A DNA stretch of 57,194 nucleotides, from the NCBI GenBank assembly GCA_900314925.1, contig OMXC01000017.1:1-57194 (forward strand), in the 5' to 3' direction. Positions 51,123 through 57,194 of this stretch are shown here, one piece after another. The position numbers and the translations under genes are program-made. The DNA is from an uncultured Bacteroidales bacterium. Lineage in GTDB: Bacteria; Bacteroidota; Bacteroidia; Bacteroidales; P3. Below the pieces are notes generated by a model that was not told the DNA's origin, ran no database searches, and was given only the letters and a program-made list of their open reading frames with translations. Numbering within the stretch: position 1 is the first letter of the stretch; every line of letters begins with the position of its first letter.

Positions 51123-51924
51123 AACTCAGCATGAAGGTGCGGCTGTTGAGGTTGTCGAAAGAGCGTATGTAGACGTCGGGGTCCTGCACTTTGAGGTCGA
51201 GGAGCCCGAAGGCCATCTTGAACTCTATGGCGAACTTGACGTAGCGCAGGAAGACGTCGAAGCCCACGCCCATGCTGTAGCGCAGGTCGTGTGGTTGCAG
51301 GCGCACGATGGCCTGGTTGGTCTGGTTGCGGTTCTTGCGCAGCGAGGCGAAGTCGAAGCCATAGCTGGCTCCGGCGGTGAGGTAGGGGCGGAAGTTGTTC
51401 CAGCGCACGGCGCGGAACTTGAGCTCCAGCGGTATGTCGCCGTAGACGGACTCCACGTTGCGCGAGCGCTCGGCGAGGCGGTGCGTAGTCAGGTAGCCGT
51501 TCTCCCACGAGTAGGAGATGGTGCGCGTGACGAGGGTCACGCCTGGGAGCAGGCGCAGGTTGAACCACGAGCCGAGGCGCAGGTCGCCGATGATGGCGAT
51601 GTGGAAGCCTGGGGCGTAATAGGATGTCACACCCTGTAGCGTCTGCCGCAGCGTGTCGTTCTCGCTGAAGGCAAGGTCGAATTTGGACTGGGTGTAGCCC
51701 ACCTGTATGCCGTAGTGCAGCGGGCGTCGGTCGAACTGCCCGAGGTTGCCGATGGCGCTCTGTCCTCTCAGAGCAAGAGGCGACAAGACAAGGACAAACA
51801 AAAGCAGGGCAGGGTAGAGCCTCCCGAAGGTTCTTCCATCATCCATCATACCTCTTCCATCTTCCATCATACCTCTTCCATCTACACTCTTCCCTCTCAC
51901 ATTAACCAGTATCTTCCTCATCAT
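51106..51924 (-). CDS. porT: PorT-family outer-membrane barrel protein (T9SS component)
   Basis: PorT is required for type IX secretion in Porphyromonas. Here residues about 65-272 match its pattern: 'FDRRPLHYGIQVGYTQSKFDL', 'APGFHIAIIGDLRLGSWFNLRLLPGVTL', 'IPLELKFRAVRWNNFRPYLTAGASYGFDF', ending in an aromatic residue near the end (SFTFEG). The N-terminus is odd: between MMRKILVN and the hydrophobic signal core (ALLLFVLVLSPLAL) lie GRGMMED/GRGMMDD repeats encoded by a 7-bp-period tract. Either translation starts at 51849 or 51846, inside the tract, or the signal peptide has a repeat insertion. The 3' end overlaps the convergent FAD gene by 17 bp. Confidence 0.8.
   Translation of the reverse strand: MMRKILVNVRGKSVDGRGMMEDGRGMMDDGRTFGRLYPALLLFVLVLSPLALRGQSAIGNLGQFDRRPLHYGIQVGYTQSKFDLAFSENDTLRQTLQGVTSYYAPGFHIAIIGDLRLGSWFNLRLLPGVTLVTRTISYSWENGYLTTHRLAERSRNVESVYGDIPLELKFRAVRWNNFRPYLTAGASYGFDFASLRKNRNQTNQAIVRLQPHDLRYSMGVGFDVFLRYVKFAIEFKMAFGLLDLKVQDPDVYIRSFDNLNSRTFMLSFTFEG
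51833..51899 (-). repeat. 7-bp-period tract at the porT N-terminus
   Basis: Plus-strand units CATCATC, CATCATA, CCTCTTC and CATCTTC recur in one 7-bp register. Three heptamers make a 21-bp superunit, which encodes a 7-residue repeat on the minus strand. Confidence 0.85.
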
Positions 51925-52407
51925 ATATTTATTATTTATATAAATTCATCATATATTTATATAAAATTGTCCTTCAATAATACCGTTGCGCAAAGCGAGA
52001 GCAGAGAAAGCTCGCTTTCTATGCCGAGCAAAGACCGCCTGCTCTGCAGGCTTTGAGCACCGCTGAATAGAACTCATTTCGCGAATAACTTTAAACTTTA
52101 AACTTTAAACTTTGAACTTTGAACTTTGTGCCGTAGGCCATGAGCACCTATGAATAGATTATATTTGGCGAATAACCTTGAACCTTGAACCAATCACTGA
52201 CCACTAACCACTAACCACTGACCACTAACCACTGTCCACTAACCACTATCCACTTTTCGAGTAATTCGCCGTTAAACCTTAAACTTTAAACTTTAAACTT
52301 TGAACTTGGAACCTTGAACCTGGAACATGGAACCTTGAACTTTGAACTTTAAACTTTAAACTTTGAACTAGTCACTATCCACTAACTCCTAACTCCTAAC
52401 TCTTAAC
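51925..52407. repeat. 483-bp repeat-only intergenic region
   Basis: From left: an AT-rich stretch (51925-51985) that probably contains the porT promoter, though no clear -7 box is seen; hairpins GCGAG/CTCGC, GAAAGC/GCTTTC and CCTGC/GCAGG (about 52010-52052); the core GAGCACCGCTGAATA (about 52056); TTTAAAC/TTTGAAC heptamers; a relative of the 46881 unit (GCCGTAGGCCATGAGCACC, about 52131); CACTAAC-type heptamers; and mixed GAACTTT/GGAACCT heptamers up to the ansA stop. No ORF of interest. Confidence 0.85.
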
Positions 52408-53421
52408 TCACTCTGTAATCTCCCCCCTCAGCGATTGGCTGAGACGCTGTTTTACATGCTCTTTGTCGTTGGGGTACTGGCCGAGGAGGCACATCATCTT
52501 GGTGATGGCGGCCTCTATTGTGATGTCGCCGGCGCCGATGACACCTATGCGGTCGAGGTCGCAGGAGGCTGCATACTGGCGCATCTTCACGGCGCCGGCC
52601 TTGCACTGGGTGACGTTGAGCACTATGATGCCGCGGCCGATGGCTTCTTCTATGGCCGAGATGAACCACTTCTCCGTGGGCGCGTTGCCGGAGCCGTAGG
52701 TCTCTATCACTACGCCCTGCAGGTCGGGGGTGTTGAGCACCGCCCCCACCACGTCGGGGCCGATGCCGGGGAAGAGCTTGAGGATGGCCACGCGCGTGTC
52801 GAAACGCTTGCGCACCTGCAGCTTCTCGGTGGGCATGGGCAGGAAGAGATGTTCGCGGAAGCTTATGTTGATGCCCACACGTGCCAGCGACGGCAGGTTG
52901 TAGGAGGCGAAGGCGTCGAAGTTCTCGGCGTTCATCTTGGTGCTGCGGTTGCCGCGGTAGAGATGGCTCTCGAAGAATATGCACACCTCGGGGATCACCG
53001 CCAGACGTGTGGAGGCTATCTCGAGTGCGCAGATGATGTTCTCGCGGCCGTCGCTGCGCAGCATGCCCAGCGGCAGCTGGCTGCCGGTGAGGATGATGGG
53101 CTTGGAGAGGTTCTTGAACATGAAGCTCAGCGCCGATGCCGTATAGGCCATGGTGTCGGTGCCGTGGAGCACCACGAAGCCGTCATAGTCGTCGTAGTTG
53201 CGCTCTATGATCTCGGCGATGTTCACCCACAGTGACGGCGTCATGTTCGATGAGTCGATGATGTTGTCGAGGGTGACGGAGTCGATGCCGTAGCTGCAGT
53301 TCTTCAGCTGAGGCACAGCATCGTAGATGCGGTCGAGGGCGAAGGGGTGCAGCGAACCGTTGTCGTCCTGCACCATACCGATGGTGCCGCCGGTATACAC
53401 TATAAGCACTTTGTTTTTCAT
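52408..53421 (-). CDS. ansA: Type I (cytoplasmic) L-asparaginase
   Basis: Hydrolyses asparagine to aspartate and ammonia. The two catalytic Thr motifs are 'YTGGTIGM' (about 9-16) and 'LHGTDTMAYTASA' (about 85-97); 'LTGSQLPLG' and 'DGRENI' follow. Length is 337 residues and there is no signal peptide, which fits the AnsA rather than AnsB type. Its TGA stop is the first part of a GTTAAGA/GTTAGGA tract. No standard promoter is clear upstream. Confidence 0.95.
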   Translation of the reverse strand: MKNKVLIVYTGGTIGMVQDDNGSLHPFALDRIYDAVPQLKNCSYGIDSVTLDNIIDSSNMTPSLWVNIAEIIERNYDDYDGFVVLHGTDTMAYTASALSFMFKNLSKPIILTGSQLPLGMLRSDGRENIICALEIASTRLAVIPEVCIFFESHLYRGNRSTKMNAENFDAFASYNLPSLARVGINISFREHLFLPMPTEKLQVRKRFDTRVAILKLFPGIGPDVVGAVLNTPDLQGVVIETYGSGNAPTEKWFISAIEEAIGRGIIVLNVTQCKAGAVKMRQYAASCDLDRIGVIGAGDITIEAAITKMMCLLGQYPNDKEHVKQRLSQSLRGEITE

Positions 53422-53516
53422 ACCTCCAATAACGCCCTTTGTGGCAATTTATTGTGCCCTTGGCCTCGTCGCCGCCCATTTTTTTGTGTCTGATAATAAG
53501 CATGGAACAAAATAAA

Positions 53517-53548
53517 TTTTGCCACATGCCGAAAAAGTGTTACTTTTG
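53517..53548 (+). promoter_or_regulatory. Promoter of tRNA-Gln copy 1
   Basis: TTTTG (53517-53521), 19 bp, TACTTTTG (53541-53548). The tRNA starts 166 nt after the end of the -7 box. Confidence 0.85.
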
Positions 53549-53570
53549 CACCCGTTTTTAAAGAAAGGTT

Positions 53571-53705
53571 ATCAAAACTTAACACTCAAAACTTAAAACT
53601 CAAAACATAAAACATAAAACATAAAACTCAAAACTCAAAACTCAAAACTTAAAATTTAAAACTTAACACTTAACACTTAAAACTTAAAACTCAAAACTCA
53701 AAACT
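53571..53705 (+). repeat. Heptamer tract in the tRNA-Gln copy 1 leader
   Basis: About nineteen AACTTAA/AACTCAA/AACATAA units. The same tract in copy 2 (about 53992-54055) is shorter by exactly 70 bp, or ten units. Confidence 0.92.
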
Positions 53706-53713
53706 AAAGGAAT

Positions 53714-53784
53714 TGTCCCATGGTGTAATGGTAGCACATCAGATTTTGGTTCTGCTTGCCCAGGTTCGAGTCCTGGTGGGACAA
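53714..53784 (+). tRNA. tRNA-Gln (UUG), copy 1
   Basis: Acceptor TGTCCCA/TGGGACA, anticodon stem CAGA/TCTG with loop TTTTGGT (anticodon TTG), T arm CAGG-TTCGAGT-CCTG. 71 nt; CCA follows at 53785-53787, perhaps by chance since the other tRNAs here lack it. Confidence 0.95.
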
Positions 53785-53788
53785 CCAA

Positions 53789-53811
53789 AAACGCCTCCCC
53801 CGAGGCGTTTT
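53789..53811 (+). terminator. Terminator of tRNA-Gln copy 1
   Basis: AAACGCCTC, loop CCCC, GAGGCGTTTT. Confidence 0.85.
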
Positions 53812-53934
53812 GAGTAATTCGCCAGCAATTGACCGGCTCCCGCCCTTAATTCGTCTAATTTGCATAATTCGCCGTTCCACTATCCACTGACCACTAGCCC
53901 CAACCAACTAATTTCCAGTGCGGACGAAAATAAA

Positions 53935-53966
53935 TTTTGCCATTCGCCGAAAAGTTAGTACTTTTG
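53935..53966 (+). promoter_or_regulatory. Promoter of tRNA-Gln copy 2
   Basis: TTTTG (53935-53939), 19 bp, TACTTTTG (53959-53966). Surrounding bases are nearly identical to copy 1, so promoter and tRNA were duplicated together. The tRNA starts 96 nt later. The 120 bp between the copy 1 terminator and this promoter (53812-53934) are repeat-like (AATTCGCC, CCACTAG). Confidence 0.85.
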
Positions 53967-53991
53967 CACCCGTTTTTAAAGAAAGGTTATC

Positions 53992-54055
53992 AAAACTTAA
54001 CACTTAAAACTTAAAACTCAAAACTCAAAACTCAAAACTCAAAACTCAAAACTAA
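53992..54055 (+). repeat. Heptamer tract in the tRNA-Gln copy 2 leader
   Basis: AACTTAA/AACTCAA units, about nine, in the same position as in copy 1. Confidence 0.9.
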
Positions 54056-54061
54056 TAGAAT

Positions 54062-54132
54062 TGTCCCATGGTGTAATGGTAGCACATCAGATTTTGGTTC
54101 TGCTTGCCCAGGTTCGAGTCCTGGTGGGACAA
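54062..54132 (+). tRNA. tRNA-Gln (UUG), copy 2
   Basis: Identical in sequence to copy 1 over all 71 nt, including the following CCA (54133-54135). Confidence 0.95.
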
Positions 54133-54136
54133 CCAA

Positions 54137-54156
54137 AAACGCCTCCCCCGAGGCGT
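54137..54156 (+). terminator. Degenerate terminator of tRNA-Gln copy 2
   Basis: The stem ACGCCTC/GAGGCGT is kept but the T run found in copy 1 is replaced by ATCACTATCC, the start of a CACTATC heptamer tract. Termination here may be weak. Confidence 0.6.
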
Positions 54157-54580
54157 ATCACTATCCACTATCCACTGGCCACTAGTCACTAGTCACTGAG
54201 TAAATTTTCTTGAGATTTTGAGGCCGGCGGCCGACCCATACCCCACGCCAGGCACCGCCTCTGGCGAAAAATTCGAGTAATTATTCGCTAGATTTGATTT
54301 TATTCAGCGGTGCTCATCACCCTTTCAGGGGTCGCCAGCAATTGACCGGCTCCCGCCCCAATTCGAGTAATTCGCTAGTAATAAAATTCGAGTCGATTCG
54401 CATAATTCGCCGTTAAACTTTGAACTTTGAGAACCAATCACTATCCACTGACCACTATCCACTGGCCACTTTTCGTAAAATTCGCAAAATTCGCCGTTAA
54501 ACTTTGAACTTTGAACCTTGAACCTTGAACCAATCACTATCCACTGTCCACTGCCCCCTGTCCACTTAAAACTATCTTTT
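54157..54580. repeat. Mixed repeat region after tRNA-Gln copy 2
   Basis: CACTATC/CACTGGC/CACTAGT heptamers (54157-54200), GC-rich hairpin-prone DNA (GAGGCCGGCGGCC, 54220-54270), AATTCGAGTAATTCGC-like segments, the inverted core TATTCAGCGGTGCTC (about 54303-54317), a segment also found at 53824-53845 (CAGCAATTGACCGGCTCCCG), then CACTATC and TTTGAAC heptamers. No gene. Confidence 0.8.
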
Positions 54581-54613
54581 TTAAACTTTTTTTCAATATA
54601 TAAAATTATTTCG

Positions 54614-54621
54614 TATCTTTG
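54614..54621 (+). promoter_or_regulatory. -7 element of a small transcription unit
   Basis: TATCTTTG in an AT-rich context, followed at 46 nt by a possible small ORF and RNA stem-loops. No annotated-size gene follows within 340 bp. Confidence 0.6.
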
Positions 54622-54666
54622 CACATTGAAAAAAGAAGCCTGAGAAGCCTCGATAAACAGCGAAAA

Positions 54667-54771
54667 ATGCGATGTGGCAAATGGGGTAACTGTCACGAAA
54701 TCTGCATAATAGTCTGTTTTTGGGGATGCCTTCGCATTGGAATGATGTACTGTCTCTCCTCTATAATTTAA
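54667..54771 (+). CDS. Possible 34-residue Cys-rich microprotein (or structured ncRNA)
   Basis: ATG at 54667 to TAA at 54769-54771. The peptide begins MRCGKWGNCHEICIIVCFWGC and has seven Cys in 34 residues with a hydrophobic middle. The same DNA can form RNA structure: AATGCGA (54666-54672) pairs with TCGCATT further on, enclosing a GTGGCA/TGTCAC stem and a GCAT/ATGC stem. A good promoter lies upstream. Base composition is lower in GC than the flanking genes. Which product is real cannot be decided from sequence, and chance is possible. Confidence 0.3.
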   Translation: MRCGKWGNCHEICIIVCFWGCLRIGMMYCLSSII

Positions 54772-54794
54772 GATATAAAACTAATTTATATTTA

Positions 54795-54802
54795 TATTTT
54801 TG
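54795..54802 (+). promoter_or_regulatory. Possible -7 element for the gene at 54963
   Basis: TATTTTTG in AT-rich DNA. The 155-nt leader that would result includes CACTATC-type heptamers (about 54840-54920). Confidence 0.45.
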
Positions 54803-54962
54803 CCCTCGTTTTAGCTCCCATTCCCACATTCCCGCATCAACACATTCTAATGTCCACTTCACTATACACCACCCACTACTCACTATCCACTGACCACTAT
54901 CCACTATCCACTGACCACTTCTCGCGTAATTCGCCGTTTCACCAATAAACCCAAAATCAACG

Positions 54963-55499
54963 ATGACCCGTCTTGACGAAAAAGGACATCAGGCCCAGAT
55001 GGACGACATGCGGTCCTTTGATGAGCCCATGCCTTCTGTCGGCATCTTCTGGTACGACCCAGAGGAACATGTTCTCTTTGGAGTCCGCAAGAAAGAACTC
55101 ACCCCTCGTGAGGTCGAGGAGGCTGCGGAGAAGGGTGTTCGTTACATTGATTATAGCGAAGAATGGGCAAAGGCTGCGAGTGAGCGAGAGGAGAACCAAT
55201 CTGATTTGAGTTATCCCGAGCGTGAGCAGTCTCGAGCGAAGCTCAAAGAGTATTTCAGGGCGCAGGCTAAGCATATTCAGACGAAGTTTACTGGCGACTA
55301 TACGCAGATTCCTCGTGGACGTGTAGCATGGAGTGTTGACAAATTCATCGTTCTTGTAGGTCATTGGGCAGAGCCCATACAGGAAGAGTTGACAGTATTG
55401 ATAGAAGAAGCCTTTGCATTGCCGTATTTCGAGTTTGTTTACGACTACCATTGGGATCTCGGTCACGGCTGGTCCGGCGACATGCCCGGTAGCCGATGA
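54963..55499 (+). CDS. Uncharacterised protein, 178 aa
   Basis: I do not recognise the family. The protein is soluble, acidic and charged, with no signal peptide or membrane helix. 'MPSVGIFWYDPEEHVLFGVRKKEL' (about 23-46) looks like a beta-hairpin start, the middle (about 45-105) is helical and Glu-rich, and 'IPRGRVAWSVDKFIVLVGHWAEP' with 'FVYDYHWDLGHGW' near the end contains conserved-looking aromatic and His residues. Base composition is visibly lower in GC than in neighbours, and repeat DNA isolates it on both sides, which may indicate acquisition. The ATG at 54963 is the only good start. Confidence 0.75.
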   Translation: MTRLDEKGHQAQMDDMRSFDEPMPSVGIFWYDPEEHVLFGVRKKELTPREVEEAAEKGVRYIDYSEEWAKAASEREENQSDLSYPEREQSRAKLKEYFRAQAKHIQTKFTGDYTQIPRGRVAWSVDKFIVLVGHWAEPIQEELTVLIEEAFALPYFEFVYDYHWDLGHGWSGDMPGSR

Positions 55500-55645
55500 T
55501 GATTCGCCGTTCCACTGTCCACTATCCACTATCCACTGGCCACTTCTCGTGTAATTCGCCGTTAAAAAAACTCTTAACTCATAACTCATAACTCTTAACT
55601 TCCACTGCCCACTAGTCACTAGTCACTGACCACTAACCACTTATC
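55500..55645. repeat. Heptamer tracts before the UDP-glucose dehydrogenase gene
   Basis: CACTGTC/CACTATC/CACTGGC units, then TTAACTC/ATAACTC units, then CACTAGT/CACTAAC units, each in 7-bp steps and separated by GTAATTCGCCGTT. No clear promoter for the downstream gene is seen. Confidence 0.88.
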
Positions 55646-55671
55646 AAATAACATTTTTTAATTCTCATTTT

Positions 55672-57054
55672 ATGCGTATTTCCGTAGCAGGTACCGGCTA
55701 TGTCGGTCTCAGTATCGCCACCTTGTTGGCGCAGCACAACGACGTCACCGCCGTGGACGTCGTCCCTGCACGGGTTGACCTTGTCAATAACAAGAAATCC
55801 CCCATAAGGGATGAATACATAGAAGACTACCTCGCCAACAAGCCATTGTCGCTCAAAGCGACTCTAGACCAAGAGGCTGGCTACCGCGACGCCGACTTTG
55901 TCGTCATCGCGGCCCCCACCAACTACGACAGCCAGAAGAACTTCTTCGACACCAGTGCCGTGGAGTCCGTCATCGATGCGGTCCTCAAGGTCAACCCCGA
56001 CGCCGTGATGGTCATCAAAAGCACCATCCCCGTAGGTTATACGCGTGGCCTCTATGTGAAATACCAGAAGTTGGGTGTCAAGAAGTTTAATTTGTTGTTC
56101 AGCCCCGAGTTCCTGCGCGAGAGCAAGGCCCTCTACGACAACCTCTATCCAAGTCGTATCATCGTCGGCATTCCCAACATAATGAAAGGCGACGAGTATC
56201 AGGAGGAGAACGAAGCCATCAAGGCCTTGACCGACATCGACTGGCTCACCGAAAAAGCCCACCAGTTCGCCGACCTCCTCGTCGAAGGCGCTATCGGACC
56301 CAGCAAAGACGCGTCAGCCAATTCTCAATTCTCAATTCTCAATTCTCAATTTGAGAAAGGCATCCCTTGTTTGTTCGTCGGCATGAAAGAGGCCGAGGCC
56401 GTGAAGCTCTTCGCCAACACCTATCTGGCCCTGCGCGTCAGCTACTTCAACGAACTCGACACCTACGCCGAGATGAAGGGCCTCGACACCCAGGCCATCA
56501 TCGACGGCATCGGTCTTGACCCCCGCATCGGCACCCATTACAACAACCCCAGCTTCGGCTATGGAGGTTACTGCCTGCCCAAGGACACCAAGCAGCTTCT
56601 GGCCAACTACGAAGACGTTCCGCAGAACATGATGACCGCCATCGTTGAAAGCAACCGCACGAGGAAAGACTTCATCGCCGACCAGGTCCTCAAGATGGCC
56701 GGCTACTACGCCTACACTACTAATAACGAGTATAATGCGTCTATAACCCATAACCCATCACCTATAACCATTCCAGTCATCGGAGTGTACCGTTTAACGA
56801 TGAAATCCAATAGTGACAACTTCCGCCAGAGCGCCATCCAGGGCGTCATGAAGCGCATCAAAGCCAAAGGCGCCCAGATTATTATTTTCGAGCCCACGCT
56901 GGAAGACGGCACCGCCTTCTTCGGCAGCCTGGTGGTAAACGACCTGAAGAAATTCAAGGAAATGTCGCAGGCCATCATAGCAAACCGATATGATTCAGTT
57001 CTCGATGATGTAAGGTCGAAAGTGTATACGAGAGACATCTTTAGGAGAGACTGA
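55672..57054 (+). CDS. ugd: UDP-glucose 6-dehydrogenase with repeat-derived insertions
   Basis: Oxidises UDP-glucose to UDP-glucuronate for polysaccharide synthesis (GDP-mannose or related substrates are alternatives in this superfamily). The Rossmann start '[16 protein letters not shown]', 'KSTIPVGYT', '[15 protein letters not shown]' and catalytic C301 in '[15 protein letters not shown]' are intact. Residues about 217-230 ([14 protein letters not shown]) come from an AATTCTC heptamer tract, and a second tract (56743-56770) encodes part of '[11 protein letters not shown]' before the C-terminal domain. Both insertions keep the frame and lie outside catalytic motifs. 460 residues, longer than the close homologues I recall. 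Confidence 0.9.
   Translation: MRISVAGTGYVGLSIATLLAQHNDVTAVDVVPARVDLVNNKKSPIRDEYIEDYLANKPLSLKATLDQEAGYRDADFVVIAAPTNYDSQKNFFDTSAVESVIDAVLKVNPDAVMVIKSTIPVGYTRGLYVKYQKLGVKKFNLLFSPEFLRESKALYDNLYPSRIIVGIPNIMKGDEYQEENEAIKALTDIDWLTEKAHQFADLLVEGAIGPSKDASANSQFSILNSQFEKGIPCLFVGMKEAEAVKLFANTYLALRVSYFNELDTYAEMKGLDTQAIIDGIGLDPRIGTHYNNPSFGYGGYCLPKDTKQLLANYEDVPQNMMTAIVESNRTRKDFIADQVLKMAGYYAYTTNNEYNASITHNPSPITIPVIGVYRLTMKSNSDNFRQSAIQGVMKRIKAKGAQIIIFEPTLEDGTAFFGSLVVNDLKKFKEMSQAIIANRYDSVLDDVRSKVYTRDIFRRD
56320..56353 (+). repeat. AATTCTC heptamer tract inside ugd
   Basis: Four AATTCTC units and one variant encode a 7-residue repeat. The same heptamer occurs in intergenic DNA at 157-163. Confidence 0.92.
56743..56770 (+). 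repeat. ATAACCC heptamer tract inside ugd
   Basis: Units ATAACCC (twice), ATCACCT and ATAACCA at 7-bp steps, in frame. Confidence 0.8.
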
Positions 57055-57194
57055 TTTTGATTACAGAAGCATTACAGAAAAGACAGAAAAAGACGGAAAT
57101 TATTGTAATGTAGTAAAGGGCGCAGCCGAGAAGTTTCTGTAAATATTCTGACATTTCCGATTATTTCTGTAATAAAACAAATATGACCGCGTTA
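57055..57194. other. Terminal intergenic region with an inverted repeat
   Basis: ATTACAGAAA and CGGAAAT (57071-57101) recur inverted as ATTTCCG and TTTCTGTAA (about 57148-57172), giving a long imperfect palindrome. An ATG at 57183 may begin the next gene, but only four codons are visible. Confidence 0.5.

Noticed and set aside
53571..54055. CRISPR array
   Set aside because: Units are 7 bp with no spacers and no cas genes are present; these are short tandem repeats.
54600..54790. 4.5S RNA, tmRNA, 6S or RNase P RNA
   Set aside because: None of the diagnostic conserved sequences of SRP RNA, tmRNA or RNase P was found; 6S-like RNA cannot be excluded but the fold does not show a long central bubble.

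Overview
The window reads as a chromosomal segment of a GC-rich member of the Bacteroidota, most likely order Bacteroidales. Promoters follow the Bacteroidetes pattern (TTTG near -33, 19-21 bp, then TAnnTTTG near -7), Shine-Dalgarno sites are mostly absent, and many genes belong to Bacteroidetes-typical families (DUF1599, BT_3928-like, DUF4293, PorT, type IX secretion C-terminal domains). No prophage, integron, CRISPR array or intact transposon is present; the only mobile DNA seen is an IS3-type transposase scrap at 336-515. Most genes are housekeeping.

Layout. 1-2081: end of an unidentified CDS, the IS remnant and an amino acid:cation symporter. 2246-4863: D-Ala-D-Ala dipeptidase-like lipoprotein, CDF metal exporter, guanine deaminase, O6-alkylguanine repair. 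4815-13220 (minus strand): dihydrouridine synthase, rhodanese/metallo-hydrolase lipoprotein, a 57-aa winged-helix protein, M16 peptidase, XRE regulator with its DUF2975 partner, c-di-AMP cyclase and dihydropteroate synthase. 13485-23320 (plus): DUF1599, DoxX/MauE-like and DUF4293 membrane proteins, tsaE, rsfS, ftsH, cdsA, psd, a pseudouridine synthase and a gingipain-like C25 protease. 23437-28396 (minus): arginine decarboxylase, FKBP lipoprotein, polyprenyl glycosylphosphotransferase and an unknown lipoprotein. 28485-32302 (plus): a lone GHKL ATPase, phosphoesterase, phoH, ispE, fba. 32381-36381 (minus): sppA, tex. 36890-44394 (plus): msrA, tRNA-Leu, an 'AsnB-like' exported protein, a beta-propeller T9SS protein, dsbD, a C10 protease and tRNA-fMet. 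44722-49079 (minus): uvrB and an LTA-synthase-like sulfatase. 49461-57054: FAD-dependent oxidoreductase, porT, ansA, two tRNA-Gln, an uncharacterised protein and UDP-glucose dehydrogenase.

Functional themes. At least three exported proteins carry or resemble T9SS C-terminal sorting domains (C25 protease, C10 protease, propeller protein), and the T9SS component gene porT is also here. A lipid/envelope set (cdsA, psd, polyprenyl glycosylphosphotransferase, LTA-synthase-like sulfatase, sppA, dsbD) is spread over the window.

Most unusual is the non-coding DNA, which falls into three structured classes. (1) Tracts with strict 7-bp periodicity (occasionally 8 or 9), different in sequence at each locus. 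They fill spacers inside operons, usually starting in the upstream stop codon, and have also entered at least four genes in frame (dus, the FAD oxidoreductase, porT, ugd), where they encode 7-residue repeats. The two tRNA-Gln copies differ in leader length by exactly ten heptamers. (2) Five palindromic elements built from diverged 11-bp units (approximate consensus NYYGWWGRRNN) facing outward from a centre, all located in 5' intergenic regions. (3) A cluster of small covarying hairpins after tRNA-fMet, whose sequence overlaps that of the tRNA's own mispaired T arm. Class 2 is the best candidate for an undescribed system.
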